From assembly GCA_905210415.1 (NCBI GenBank), contig CAJLWM010000004.1, positions 5,853-69,852 of the forward strand: a stretch of DNA of 64,000 bases. The letters are read 5' to 3'. This document shows, one piece after another, positions 35,446-43,406 of the stretch. The DNA is from an uncultured Prevotellaceae bacterium. GTDB taxonomy: Bacteria; Bacteroidota; Bacteroidia; Bacteroidales; Muribaculaceae. The notes under the pieces were generated by a model, which saw nothing but the letters and a program-made list of their open reading frames with translations, was not told where the DNA came from and did no database searches. A program made the translations under genes and the position numbers. Every line of letters starts with the position of its first letter. Position 1 is the first letter of the stretch.

Positions 35446-36717
35446 TTATTTCTCTATCATTTTCTGTCCATTCTTTATGTAGATTTCGCCTCTGCGTGGT
35501 TGTGAAATCTCACGACCCATGATGTCATACATCTTACCGTCCTTGATAGTCTCATCTCTCACCACATTGTTCAAGCCAGAGAAGTGTCCATCTGGCGGAA
35601 GTGCGAGCAGGTGGCCTGGGTTGATATACACCTTGTGCTTACCGAGCAACTGGCCTTCTGGCGACCATTGCAAAAGCGTTCCAGCCTCAACATATCCGCC
35701 TGCATCAGTGGCATAGATATATCCGGTGTATGGGTTGATATATATTCCGTAAGGCATCTGAAGTTTTTTGATATCCTCGAGCACTGTGCCAGGGAATGTC
35801 TCCGAAACGCCTTCGGCACCATCAGATTCCATCACAAGTGCCGGGTCGATAATCACATAATTAAATGCATACTCGCTTGTTATGTAAGAGTATCGCGAAC
35901 CGATAGCATAAAATTTGCCATCGAGTGCTGTTGTATTGTATGTAGCCGCATACTCAAGCTTCGTGAATGGTTCTTTGTCGCCATTCAACGCCGCCTCACA
36001 ATCGAATATAATGGTTGCAGCCAACACGTTGTAATAATCACCAGGCGAATTGATGCACAGATACCTGCCGCTTTGCGACATCTTGCCGTATAGGTTTATT
36101 TGACCTGTATCCACATCTTTAACCACCTTCATTGTAGCAGCATCAATAATAGTCACATTGGTTTCATAGTCATGGGCTTCCTGAAACGCATAGCCACCAG
36201 TGTTTGCCACAAAAAGGTGGCCCTTGTAGTAGGCTATACCCTCTGGCTCATATCCTACTTCCACGGCATCTACCACCTTGAATGTGTTCACATCGATTTT
36301 TGCCACATAGCCCTTGGTGAAATGCTTTATGCCATTGATGGTGCCACACTCATGGCCATACGACGACACATACACATATTTGCCGTCAGAAGCAAGTTTG
36401 CGGTTGTTTGGTACATCTTCGGTTGCTGCCACTGCCTTACCCTCTGGGGTGATAAACTGCACGATGTTCGACCAATTGATAGCTATGGCAATCAAATTGT
36501 CGTTTATCTGTATGATATCGTTAGGAGTGTCGCCAAGTTTCGAGCCATTTTTTTCACGAAACCATTTGTTGCTCACCACCTTATCGTCTTCAAAGTATGT
36601 CATCGTACCGTTGTCGGCCTGCCAATTGCCCTCGTTGAGAAGGATTATCTTTTCCTTTGCCATGGCTATGCTGCCTATGGCGAGGAGGGTGACAATCATT
36701 AGAAGAATTCGTTTCAT
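35446..36717 (-). CDS. YncE-type propeller protein, BtuG-like
   Basis: 423 residues with a signal peptide cleaved near AMA-KE (residues 19-22). The body is a seven-blade-like YVTN/YncE propeller of the DUF5074 kind (IILLNEGNWQADNGTMTYF; KVVDAVEVGYEPEGIAYYKG; LFVANTGGY; GYIYATDAGGY). In Bacteroides the BtuG propeller sits on BtuB and binds cobalamin very tightly; position and fold suggest the same role here. Unlike BtuG of Bacteroides there is no lipobox; the C-terminus reads YDIMGREISQPRRGEIYIKN, which fits a short T9SS type-A sorting tail. It follows the receptor gene by 28 bp and precedes the DUF4465 gene by 41 bp. Confidence 0.8.
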   Translation of the reverse strand: MKRILLMIVTLLAIGSIAMAKEKIILLNEGNWQADNGTMTYFEDDKVVSNKWFREKNGSKLGDTPNDIIQINDNLIAIAINWSNIVQFITPEGKAVAATEDVPNNRKLASDGKYVYVSSYGHECGTINGIKHFTKGYVAKIDVNTFKVVDAVEVGYEPEGIAYYKGHLFVANTGGYAFQEAHDYETNVTIIDAATMKVVKDVDTGQINLYGKMSQSGRYLCINSPGDYYNVLAATIIFDCEAALNGDKEPFTKLEYAATYNTTALDGKFYAIGSRYSYITSEYAFNYVIIDPALVMESDGAEGVSETFPGTVLEDIKKLQMPYGIYINPYTGYIYATDAGGYVEAGTLLQWSPEGQLLGKHKVYINPGHLLALPPDGHFSGLNNVVRDETIKDGKMYDIMGREISQPRRGEIYIKNGQKMIEK

Positions 36718-36745
36718 AGTCGTTATCTGTTTTTGGGTTAAATCG

Positions 36746-38776
36746 TTATAGTGAAAATGTGAAAGTCAATCGATAGTTGCGTCCCGGCATCGGGTAGCGA
36801 GGGATGTGCTCATACTGCTCGTTGAGCAAGTCGTTGATTTCGAGCGACACGCCAAGGTCGATTTTCTTGTTCACAGGATATGAGTAAGTAGCCTTCATGT
36901 CAACGTTGTTGTATGGCTTGAGAATATCTTCAGGGTCGGCATACGACCACATGCGTTCCGACACGTGCAGATTTGACACCGTGAGCGACAGTTTGCGCCA
37001 GCCCACTATGCCTGTGATGCCATACGACAATGTTGGCGAATAGCATATTGGCTTGTTATACACGTCAGTATCCTCTGGGTCGGTGCGATTGAGGTCGCGC
37101 TGCAGCGTGAGCGATGTGAGCAGCGAGAAGTTCCAGTCGCGTGGTGCATAGCCCACCTTGCCAGTGGCATTAATGCCCTTGCAGAAGGTGTAACCATAGT
37201 TCATCATCGTCCACGAGTAGGTACCCTTCATAGGTAGGCACACAATGCGGTTTTCGATCTTGTTGATATAGGCATCGGCTTGGATGCTTGCTGCCCAAGG
37301 GCCCCACTGATGCTTATATTCCGTACCCACATTCCATTGCTTGGTGTATTCCGGCTTCAAGTTGCGGTTGCCCACCTGCGTGTAGTAGAGGTCGTTGAGC
37401 GTAGGAGCTCTAAATATCTTCTTATACCACGCCCTCACAGTGAGATCCTTCAGGCTATAGGCAAGAGACACGGCTGGAGTGAAGCGCTGCAACGGGTCGG
37501 CAGCTCCCACATGCACATTGGTGTGGTCGCGATAGTGCTGATAGAGCATCGAGGCCGCGAATTGTATGCCATTCCAATTGGTTTGCAATGCCATCACCGC
37601 CTTTTGGTCTAAGCGGTGCACTGGCTCAAAGTATTTCAAGTCGGCAACCAATTTGGAGTATCGCACATCATAACTTGTCGTGAACGAGAGCCACGACAAC
37701 GGCATCCACCCATAGCAGGCTGCGCCATAGAGGTCTTCCTGTCGATAGTGGTTGTTGACACGTGCCGTGTTTTGGTTTTCTGGATAGTCGGTGCAATATC
37801 TTAGATACTCGTTGGTGTATTTTGCATTCACCTTAAATCGGTGTTGACCTATCTGCCAACTATACGATGTCTGCACAAAGAAATCGCTGTCCCACTCGCG
37901 TCCTACGTTGATATATTTGTCCGACAGGCGTCGCACGATGCCGCCCGGACAACCGCGTTCGGAGTTATAATAATAGATATGCGATGCAAAACCACGATAA
38001 AACAGCGCTCCTTCCAATCGATAGTAGTCGATATCGGAATTGGCTCTGCGTCCCACAGTGTCTTCGTATTCCGATTTGTAGCGGAATGGGTAGTCGCCCT
38101 TTGTAGTGAGCCATTCGCCATCGATAAAGCCTTTCCAACCCTTTCTCGAGAATTGCATATTGGCTTTCGCCATATAGGTGCTGAAAGAACCACGACGCAA
38201 CTGCACTGCAAGCGAATCGCGATCGGGTCGACGGGTACGCAGATAAACGGTTGCTCCCGATGCATACTCCGATGCCGACTGGCAGTTGTCGAGTTTGTTG
38301 GCATTATACAGTTCCACAGTCTCCATTGTGGTGAGCGAGAATTTACCTAAGTCAACAGTGCCATTCTGCGCATTGGTGATGCGGATGCCATCGATATACA
38401 CACCCACGTGCTGCGCTCCGAGCGAACGCACATTTATGGTCTTCAATCCGCCCAACCCGCCATAGTCCTTTATCTGCACTCCGGCAAAATACTTCAAGGC
38501 ATCTGCCACGCTTGTCGATGAAAGCGCTTGCAGCTCACGGCCTTTTAGCGCTTGCCTAGTGGCTATAGGGCGACGGCCATACACCTCCAATGCCACGAGG
38601 GTATCGCCTATCAAATCTTCTTCCTTAAAACCTTCTTCTCGATTCTCTTCGTGATTTGCCGACATGTCTTGTGCCAGCAACATGCCACTATTCATCACGC
38701 ACGCTGCCAACATAGATAAGGCAAAAACCACTTGTCTTGCTTTAATATTTATCATACAAAATCTCATCATATTCAT
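36746..38776 (-). CDS. btuB: TonB-dependent vitamin B12 receptor, BtuB-like
   Basis: Outer membrane receptor for cobalamin. From the ATG at 38776 it has 676 residues; ATGs at 38767 and 38755 are also possible, the last giving the neatest signal peptide (MINIKARQVVFALSMLAACV). A longer in-frame reading back to 38869 runs into the riboswitch and is rejected. The mature start carries a TonB-box-like DTLVALEVYGRRP, then a plug (KGRELQALSSTSVADALKYF; GGLGGLKTINVRSLG; VGVYIDGIRITNAQNG) and a 22-strand-type barrel ending NYRLTFTFSL. There is no N-terminal carboxypeptidase-like domain, unlike SusC. The riboswitch upstream makes cobalamin the likely ligand. Confidence 0.9.
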   Translation of the reverse strand: MNMMRFCMINIKARQVVFALSMLAACVMNSGMLLAQDMSANHEENREEGFKEEDLIGDTLVALEVYGRRPIATRQALKGRELQALSSTSVADALKYFAGVQIKDYGGLGGLKTINVRSLGAQHVGVYIDGIRITNAQNGTVDLGKFSLTTMETVELYNANKLDNCQSASEYASGATVYLRTRRPDRDSLAVQLRRGSFSTYMAKANMQFSRKGWKGFIDGEWLTTKGDYPFRYKSEYEDTVGRRANSDIDYYRLEGALFYRGFASHIYYYNSERGCPGGIVRRLSDKYINVGREWDSDFFVQTSYSWQIGQHRFKVNAKYTNEYLRYCTDYPENQNTARVNNHYRQEDLYGAACYGWMPLSWLSFTTSYDVRYSKLVADLKYFEPVHRLDQKAVMALQTNWNGIQFAASMLYQHYRDHTNVHVGAADPLQRFTPAVSLAYSLKDLTVRAWYKKIFRAPTLNDLYYTQVGNRNLKPEYTKQWNVGTEYKHQWGPWAASIQADAYINKIENRIVCLPMKGTYSWTMMNYGYTFCKGINATGKVGYAPRDWNFSLLTSLTLQRDLNRTDPEDTDVYNKPICYSPTLSYGITGIVGWRKLSLTVSNLHVSERMWSYADPEDILKPYNNVDMKATYSYPVNKKIDLGVSLEINDLLNEQYEHIPRYPMPGRNYRLTFTFSL

Positions 38777-38797
38777 TACTCCATAATCCCGTGGAGA

Positions 38798-39005
38798 ACA
38801 AAGTGCAACAGGCAGGTCTTCTGACTCGTTCCAAGCGACCCAACCTTCCCAAAACCAGCTCGTTGTCAAAGTGTTGACAACCGCAGAAGATTTCAGTGGT
38901 TTTTATCAGCCGCTTTTTACCTTCGGAACTTACAGCACCGGGTAGTGTAGCAGGTTTTCACTGCATTCCCTTCTTAGCTCATCATCCTCGCAGGATACAA
39001 GAACC
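38798..39005 (-). ncRNA. Cobalamin (B12) riboswitch
   Basis: On the minus strand the leader reads GGGAATGCAGTGAAAACCTG, then GCTGTAAGTTCCGAAGG, and at its 3' side AGTCAGAAGACCTGCCTGTT, the conserved B12 box region, with paired elements in between. It lies 20-25 bases upstream of the BtuB-like start codon. It should repress expression of the receptor, propeller and DUF4465 genes when adenosylcobalamin is plentiful. Boundaries are approximate. Confidence 0.92.
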
Positions 39006-39113
39006 TTTTGCGCACACAAAATTACACATTTTTTCTTATTTTATCACTATAACAACCCTATTTTTCTGTTATTCACTGCATAAGGGGCTTCACAGCCACC
39101 TTACAAACAAACT

Positions 39114-39146
39114 TACGGGGAGTTCCTTATGCGGAACTCCCCGTAT
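39114..39146. terminator. Terminator between the riboswitch and the TPR gene
   Basis: TACGGGGAGTTCC pairs perfectly with GGAACTCCCCGTA around TTATGC. It lies downstream of the minus-strand TPR gene; a T-rich GTTTGTTTG follows on that strand. Confidence 0.75.
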
Positions 39147-39204
39147 TACACTATATAATAACAATTAAATAGTCTTGTTTGTTTTCAGCGTTTCGCTGAT
39201 TTCT

Positions 39205-39891
39205 TTACTTTGCTTCAGCTTCTGCCTTAGCGCGAGCAAGATACTTGTCAACGTCTACGTTGTAGTTTGCGCTGAATGTTGGGTACTTGTCCTTGATAGT
39301 TTGGTAAACCTCAGCTTCTTTGCTGAAATCCTTTTGTTCGCGATAGATAACGGCTTTCTTAGTCATGAACAATGGAGTGTAAAGTTCGTTGTCGTTGCTG
39401 AGTGAGATAGCCTTGTCGTAAGCAGAAAGGGCATCCGACAACTTGTCGAGGTTAACGTAGCAGTCGCCAAGGAGTGATTGAGCAGCAGGACCTACAATAG
39501 TGCCTTCTGTGCCGTATTCCTTGATATATTTAGCAGCTTCTTCGTATTTGCCCTTTTGGTAAAGGATAATTGCTGCATTCAATGCTGCGCGTTCGCCGTT
39601 TTCGTTGCTATACTTGTCAGCTACAGCCTTGTATTGTGCAAGAGCCACTGAGTCTTGACCAAGTGCAAGCGACATGTCGGCTTGACAGATTTCGTTCTTT
39701 GAACTCTCTTGACGAGGTTGTTGATAGAGATACTTGTAGCCGAAGATTGCTGCTGCAGCAACCACCAAGATTGCTATTGCTACATAACCGATAATCTTTT
39801 TGTTGTTTTCAACTCTTTGTTCGAGCGTTGAAAGGCCCTCGTTGAGTTCGTCAATTGATGTGCGGGTTTGATTCGCTTTTTCTTTTGCCAT
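39205..39891 (-). CDS. Membrane-anchored tetratricopeptide protein
   Basis: 228 residues. A charged N-terminus with a short coiled coil (IDELNEGLSTLEQRVENNKK) leads into one transmembrane helix at about 32-52 (IIGYVAIAILVVAAAAIFGY), so the rest is periplasmic. Three to four TPR units follow (AQYKAVADKYSNEN; AAIILYQKGKYEEAAKYI; LLGDCYVNLDKLSDALSAYD). The layout resembles YfgM, which assists envelope protein folding near the Sec translocon, but the similarity is of architecture only. A TAATTTTG box lies on the minus strand at 39946-39953. It is followed by a strong terminator and appears monocistronic. Confidence 0.82.
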   Translation of the reverse strand: MAKEKANQTRTSIDELNEGLSTLEQRVENNKKIIGYVAIAILVVAAAAIFGYKYLYQQPRQESSKNEICQADMSLALGQDSVALAQYKAVADKYSNENGERAALNAAIILYQKGKYEEAAKYIKEYGTEGTIVGPAAQSLLGDCYVNLDKLSDALSAYDKAISLSNDNELYTPLFMTKKAVIYREQKDFSKEAEVYQTIKDKYPTFSANYNVDVDKYLARAKAEAEAK

Positions 39892-40008
39892 TTTTATGTA
39901 ATTCTTTTTTTAATTTGCTTTTTATAAGATTATTTCATCAATTTGCAAAATTAATGGATATTATCAAATTGTGAAAACAATTTCACCACTTTTTTGCAAA
40001 TCAGCACA

Positions 40009-41313
40009 TCAATTCTTTTTAAAATCACTATCTGGGTGCTTTGCAGCATAATCATTCAACTTATTCCAATAATACTCACGCACATCGCGCCAGTGATAAT
40101 ATGGCTTAACGTCTGATGCCACTGGAAATGTGGCTTCCTCTTCGTTGAGAAGCACCTTCACGAGCACGTCGTCGCTTCCGGCCTTCTTATAGAACACCCA
40201 CTGTATGTTGCACGCCATTGGGAACACCTTGTAGCTTTGCCAGCGCTCGCCAAGCTGCTCAAATGGGATGTCGCGTTGTGCGGTGTTGTTTAGTTCCATC
40301 AGGCAAGCCAGTGGCAACAGGCACGATTCGTGGCCGAAGCGCAAGTCGGCTTGGTTTTTGCCGTCGGCCAATGCCTTGTCGGCGGTCACAAGCATATTGC
40401 GGAGCAAATCATATTGCGAGAATGGCGCGCGGAAGTCGGTGTATCGGCTATAGCCCGAATGAACATACCAGTAGGCGTTGGTTCTTTGCCACAACTGATA
40501 CACTTCTGCTGGAGTAAACAAGTCGTAGAACTGCACATCGGTGTAGTGGCTTTGCTGATTGCTGCACACATCCCACAGGTTGGTCATCATCAGTGCGGCA
40601 TCAACGCTGTCGGCCACAAATTTCTGGTCGGTGAAGAGTTTCTTGCAGAGATTCTCAGGATGCACGCAGCTCTTCATGAAGGCTTTAAGTTCGGCATTGT
40701 TTTGACGGTGTATCTTGTTGATCACCGAGTCGCCGTGTGCGCAATAATACATATCGGCTTCGCTGGCATCCTCCGAGATGCGCAAACGCGGATTTTTGGC
40801 ATACAATTCCTGCAATTCGTTGCTCATTGAGAGTATGCAGCGAATCACCACCGACGAGCGGGCTGTGACGCGGGCATCTCCGGCAAACACTTCTGGGAAA
40901 TTCTCATACATGCGTCGGCCTATGCCACGGTGCTGATCGGCGCCCACTTGTGTGAGCTCGCCGAGTCGCTTTTCAGAACCGGCAACAATATCGCGAAGTT
41001 GTGCGAGCAATTGCTTGCCACGTGGAGTGAGGCAACCGTTGCGCTCAGCCTTGGCAAGTTCTGCCACAGGTTGGGTGTATTGCTTTGGGTTGATAAGCCA
41101 ACGCGAGCCATGGCGTCCATAATGGTCGATATAGAATGGTTTATATCCCTCTGGGGCAGCCGTAAGGGCTGGAGCGGGATGCTCGGTGTAAGGATAAGCA
41201 TAATAGTTGTTGCCGCTCTTCAGCACGTTTGCCTTGAAGTCGGCTTGTGGATTTTGAGCCAATGCGCTCATTGCCGCAAAGGCTATCACCAATAGTCCAA
41301 AAACTCGTTTCAT
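40009..41313 (-). CDS. Histidine-type phosphatase, MINPP/phytase-like
   Basis: 434 residues with signal peptide (MKRVFGLLVIAFAAMSALAQ). It belongs to histidine phosphatase clade 2: the nucleophile motif is DHYGRHGSRW, with His68 in RHGSR (67-71), and the proton donor region is probably RFGHESCLL near residue 330, where phytases have HD and MINPPs HAE. Length equals that of Bacteroides inositol-polyphosphate phosphatases, so phytate or other phosphorylated inositols are plausible substrates, though generic sugar-phosphate activity is possible. It should act in the periplasm or on the surface. It lies alone between a TPR gene and msrC; the gap to msrC is 42 bp on the same strand, so co-transcription with msrC is possible. 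Confidence 0.82.
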   Translation of the reverse strand: MKRVFGLLVIAFAAMSALAQNPQADFKANVLKSGNNYYAYPYTEHPAPALTAAPEGYKPFYIDHYGRHGSRWLINPKQYTQPVAELAKAERNGCLTPRGKQLLAQLRDIVAGSEKRLGELTQVGADQHRGIGRRMYENFPEVFAGDARVTARSSVVIRCILSMSNELQELYAKNPRLRISEDASEADMYYCAHGDSVINKIHRQNNAELKAFMKSCVHPENLCKKLFTDQKFVADSVDAALMMTNLWDVCSNQQSHYTDVQFYDLFTPAEVYQLWQRTNAYWYVHSGYSRYTDFRAPFSQYDLLRNMLVTADKALADGKNQADLRFGHESCLLPLACLMELNNTAQRDIPFEQLGERWQSYKVFPMACNIQWVFYKKAGSDDVLVKVLLNEEEATFPVASDVKPYYHWRDVREYYWNKLNDYAAKHPDSDFKKN

Positions 41314-41355
41314 AGTGTATTTACTTTTTTATAGTTTTTATGTTTCGTATATTCA

Positions 41356-41823
41356 TCACATCAATGCCACGATGCGTTCAAGCCAAATGCGGTCGGTGTC
41401 GTTGAAGGTGGCAAGTTTTTCGCTGTCGATATCGAGCACCGCAGTCACCACTCCGCTCTTTATAATCGGCACCACTATCTCGCTGCGCGATGCACTGCTG
41501 CACGCTATATGGCCGGGAAATTGCTCCACATCGGGCACCACCTGCGTGGCAGCTTCAGCCCAAGCCGTGCCACACACACCGCGCCCGTAGGCTATGCGCG
41601 AGCATGCCAATGGCCCCTGAAACGGGCCAAGCACAAGCCTATCGCCCACCACACGGTAGAAGCCAGTCCACCAAAACCCGAAGGTCTCGTGTATCATCGC
41701 CGCCACGTTTGCCATATTGGCAATCTCGTCGGGCTCACCATCCACCACGCTACGCACCTGCTTATACAGCAATTCATAGCGCTCGGTCTTTGTACCAGTG
41801 GATATTTCAAGATGTTCTGCCAT
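41356..41823 (-). CDS. msrC: Free methionine-(R)-sulfoxide reductase (GAF domain)
   Basis: Cytosolic enzyme that reduces free L-methionine-(R)-sulfoxide. From the ATG at 41823 it has 155 residues, the family length, as a single GAF domain: FWWTGFYRVVGDRLVLGPFQ, ACSRIAYGRGVCGTAW, DVEQFPGHIACSSASRSEIV and VLDIDSEKLATFNDTD. The three family cysteines are present (Cys74, Cys84, Cys108). An in-frame reading back to 41913 would add 30 residues, but a good promoter lies inside that stretch, so the internal ATG is preferred. Confidence 0.93.
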   Translation of the reverse strand: MAEHLEISTGTKTERYELLYKQVRSVVDGEPDEIANMANVAAMIHETFGFWWTGFYRVVGDRLVLGPFQGPLACSRIAYGRGVCGTAWAEAATQVVPDVEQFPGHIACSSASRSEIVVPIIKSGVVTAVLDIDSEKLATFNDTDRIWLERIVALM

Positions 41824-41845
41824 AATTCTTCCGTTTTTTGCATTG

Positions 41846-41877
41846 CAAAGATAAGTCACTCCCGCCTCCTTTACAAA
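41846..41877 (-). promoter_or_regulatory. Promoter of msrC
   Basis: On the minus strand TTTG (41874-41877), 20 bases, then TATCTTTG (41846-41853): a nearly ideal Bacteroidetes housekeeping promoter. The predicted start is about 15-20 bases before the ATG at 41823. Confidence 0.75.
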
Positions 41878-41991
41878 CATATCAGCACAAAAAAAGCTGA
41901 CAAAAACGCCCACTTTTCACCAGCCACAGCATTCCACTGCCCAGCTGATGCATATACATCGCCGAGTGATTAGTTTCCCGCAGATAGTAGC

Positions 41992-42207
41992 ATTTTTTCA
42001 CGCAGATGCCCACAGATTAATCAGATTACGTTATCACCACCCACCAGAGCGGTGATGCCGACAATTGACAACATCAGCTGGTAGGGACGTGGCATGCCAC
42101 GTCCGCATAATACATTGATATTTAATCCATTATCGCCACTTATACACAAACACATCCCCCACAGACGGTGATTTTTTTCACGCAGATGCCAACAGATTAA
42201 CCAGATT
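41992..42207. repeat. Pair of direct repeats around a GGGACGTGGC palindrome
   Basis: TTTTTTCACGCAGATGCC, then CACAGATTAATCAGATT at 41992-42027, recurs at 42171-42207 with two changes. Between them TAGGGACGTGGCATGCCACG (about 42083-42106) is a near-perfect palindrome that resembles the ends of the element at 30931-31174. The 574-bp gap 41824-42397 holds no supported gene. Confidence 0.7.
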
Positions 42208-42297
42208 GCGACTCCGCCACCCCCCCAGAACAAAATCCCCGCCAACTATCTGGCACTAAAACCATTGCGTTAACGTAAATGGGATCTCATCTCGAAA

Positions 42298-42326
42298 CAA
42301 AAGGCGAGCTTTCGCCCGCCTTTTGC
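42298..42326. terminator. Terminator of the mannanase-manA operon
   Basis: CAAAAGGCGAGC and GCCCGCCTTTTG form a stem around TTTC, with T-rich sequence on the minus strand after the stem. A second hairpin (ATCGGG/CCCGAT, 42342-42361) lies closer to the manA stop, next to a T10G9 run. Confidence 0.65.
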
Positions 42327-42397
42327 ATTATCTTTAACCAAATCGGGCACCAAGCACCCGATTTTTTTTTTGGGGGGGGGTAATTATATTTCTAAGT

Positions 42398-43366
42398 TTA
42401 CACTGTAGCAGTCATAAACGTGGCGTTGCCAACAGCCTTCATGCTGGTGATTACGGCAGGCACGAGTATCGACTCGCCCTTCTTCACCTCTGTGACACCG
42501 CCGAAGTTGTCGGTGATAGTGGCAGCGCCCTCAAGGCACATCACAATCATAAACGAATCGGTAGAAGCGTCGATAGTGCTTTCTCCCTCAACAATCTCAC
42601 GCTTAACATCGAAGTACTCACACTTCACGAGCGGAGTGGCGTGACGACCTTGACGATCGTATTCGCTCTTATAATTAGGATAAACGGTATAATCGATAGC
42701 GTCTTTGGCTTGCTCGGTATGCAATTCGCGAGGGTTGCCATTGGCGTCTAAGCGGCCAAAGTCATACACACGATAGGTAATGTCGCTGGTCTGCTGTATT
42801 TCGGCGAGCAGATTGCCTGCACCGATAGCGTGAATACGTCCTGCTGGCAAGAAGAAGAGGTCACCTGCATGAGATTCGTGACGTGCTATCACATCCATAA
42901 TGGTGTTTTCTGCCACGCACTTCTCATATTCTTCTGGAGTGATTTGCTTGCTCAAACCGGCATAGATAGGAGCGCCCTCATCTGCCTTGATGATATACCA
43001 CATCTCAGTCTTGCCATAGCTGTTGTGGCGAGCCTTTGCCAACTCATCGTTGGGGTGAACTTGCACCGAGAGGTCGCGCTTAGCGTCGATAATCTTCACC
43101 AACAATGGGAACACATCGCCAAACTTAGCATAAACAGCATTACCCACAAGGTCGCCCTTATATTTCTCTATCAACTCACGCAGGTTCACACCCTTATCTT
43201 CGCCCTCGGCAACCACCGATTCGTGGCATGGGACGCCTGAGATTTCCCAACTTTCACCAATATTGTGTTGGTCGGTAGTGATACCCTTATATTCTGCAAT
43301 CTGTTCGCCACCCCAAAGCACTGATTTGAGGTATGGCTCAAACTTGAACGGTTTTAAAGTACTCAT
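42398..43366 (-). CDS. manA: Mannose-6-phosphate isomerase, class I
   Basis: Interconverts mannose 6-phosphate and fructose 6-phosphate in the cytosol, feeding mannose into glycolysis or towards GDP-mannose. 322 residues from the ATG at 43366 (MSTLKPFKFEPYLKSVLWGG). An in-frame reading extends 148 codons upstream into the mannanase gene region but lacks protein-like sequence and is rejected. Zinc-site motifs of the cupin fold are visible: VQVHPNDELAKARH, KTEMWYIIKADE and FFLPAGRIHAIGAGNLLAEI. It follows the GH5 gene by 40 bp on the same strand, so mannan-derived mannose is probably its substrate. manC lies separately at 9.7 kb. Confidence 0.93.
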   Translation of the reverse strand: MSTLKPFKFEPYLKSVLWGGEQIAEYKGITTDQHNIGESWEISGVPCHESVVAEGEDKGVNLRELIEKYKGDLVGNAVYAKFGDVFPLLVKIIDAKRDLSVQVHPNDELAKARHNSYGKTEMWYIIKADEGAPIYAGLSKQITPEEYEKCVAENTIMDVIARHESHAGDLFFLPAGRIHAIGAGNLLAEIQQTSDITYRVYDFGRLDANGNPRELHTEQAKDAIDYTVYPNYKSEYDRQGRHATPLVKCEYFDVKREIVEGESTIDASTDSFMIVMCLEGAATITDNFGGVTEVKKGESILVPAVITSMKAVGNATFMTATV

Positions 43367-43406
43367 ACGTTTTATATAATTTTGATTATTAGTAGATTCC
43401 CTTTTT

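Noticed and set aside
38777-38869. Longer N-terminus of the BtuB-like receptor
   Set aside because: The in-frame extension overlaps the 3' part of the cobalamin riboswitch, encodes Trp-rich non-signal sequence, and places the signal peptide internally.
38896-39168. 90-codon plus-strand frame over the riboswitch
   Set aside because: Lies opposite the conserved riboswitch and runs through a terminator hairpin.
41824-41913. Longer N-terminus of MsrC
   Set aside because: A TTTG-N20-TATCTTTG promoter lies inside this stretch, and the family length fits the ATG at 41823.
42362-42380. T10G9 run as a phase-variable tract
   Set aside because: It lies after the manA stop near terminators, outside any coding region or clear promoter.
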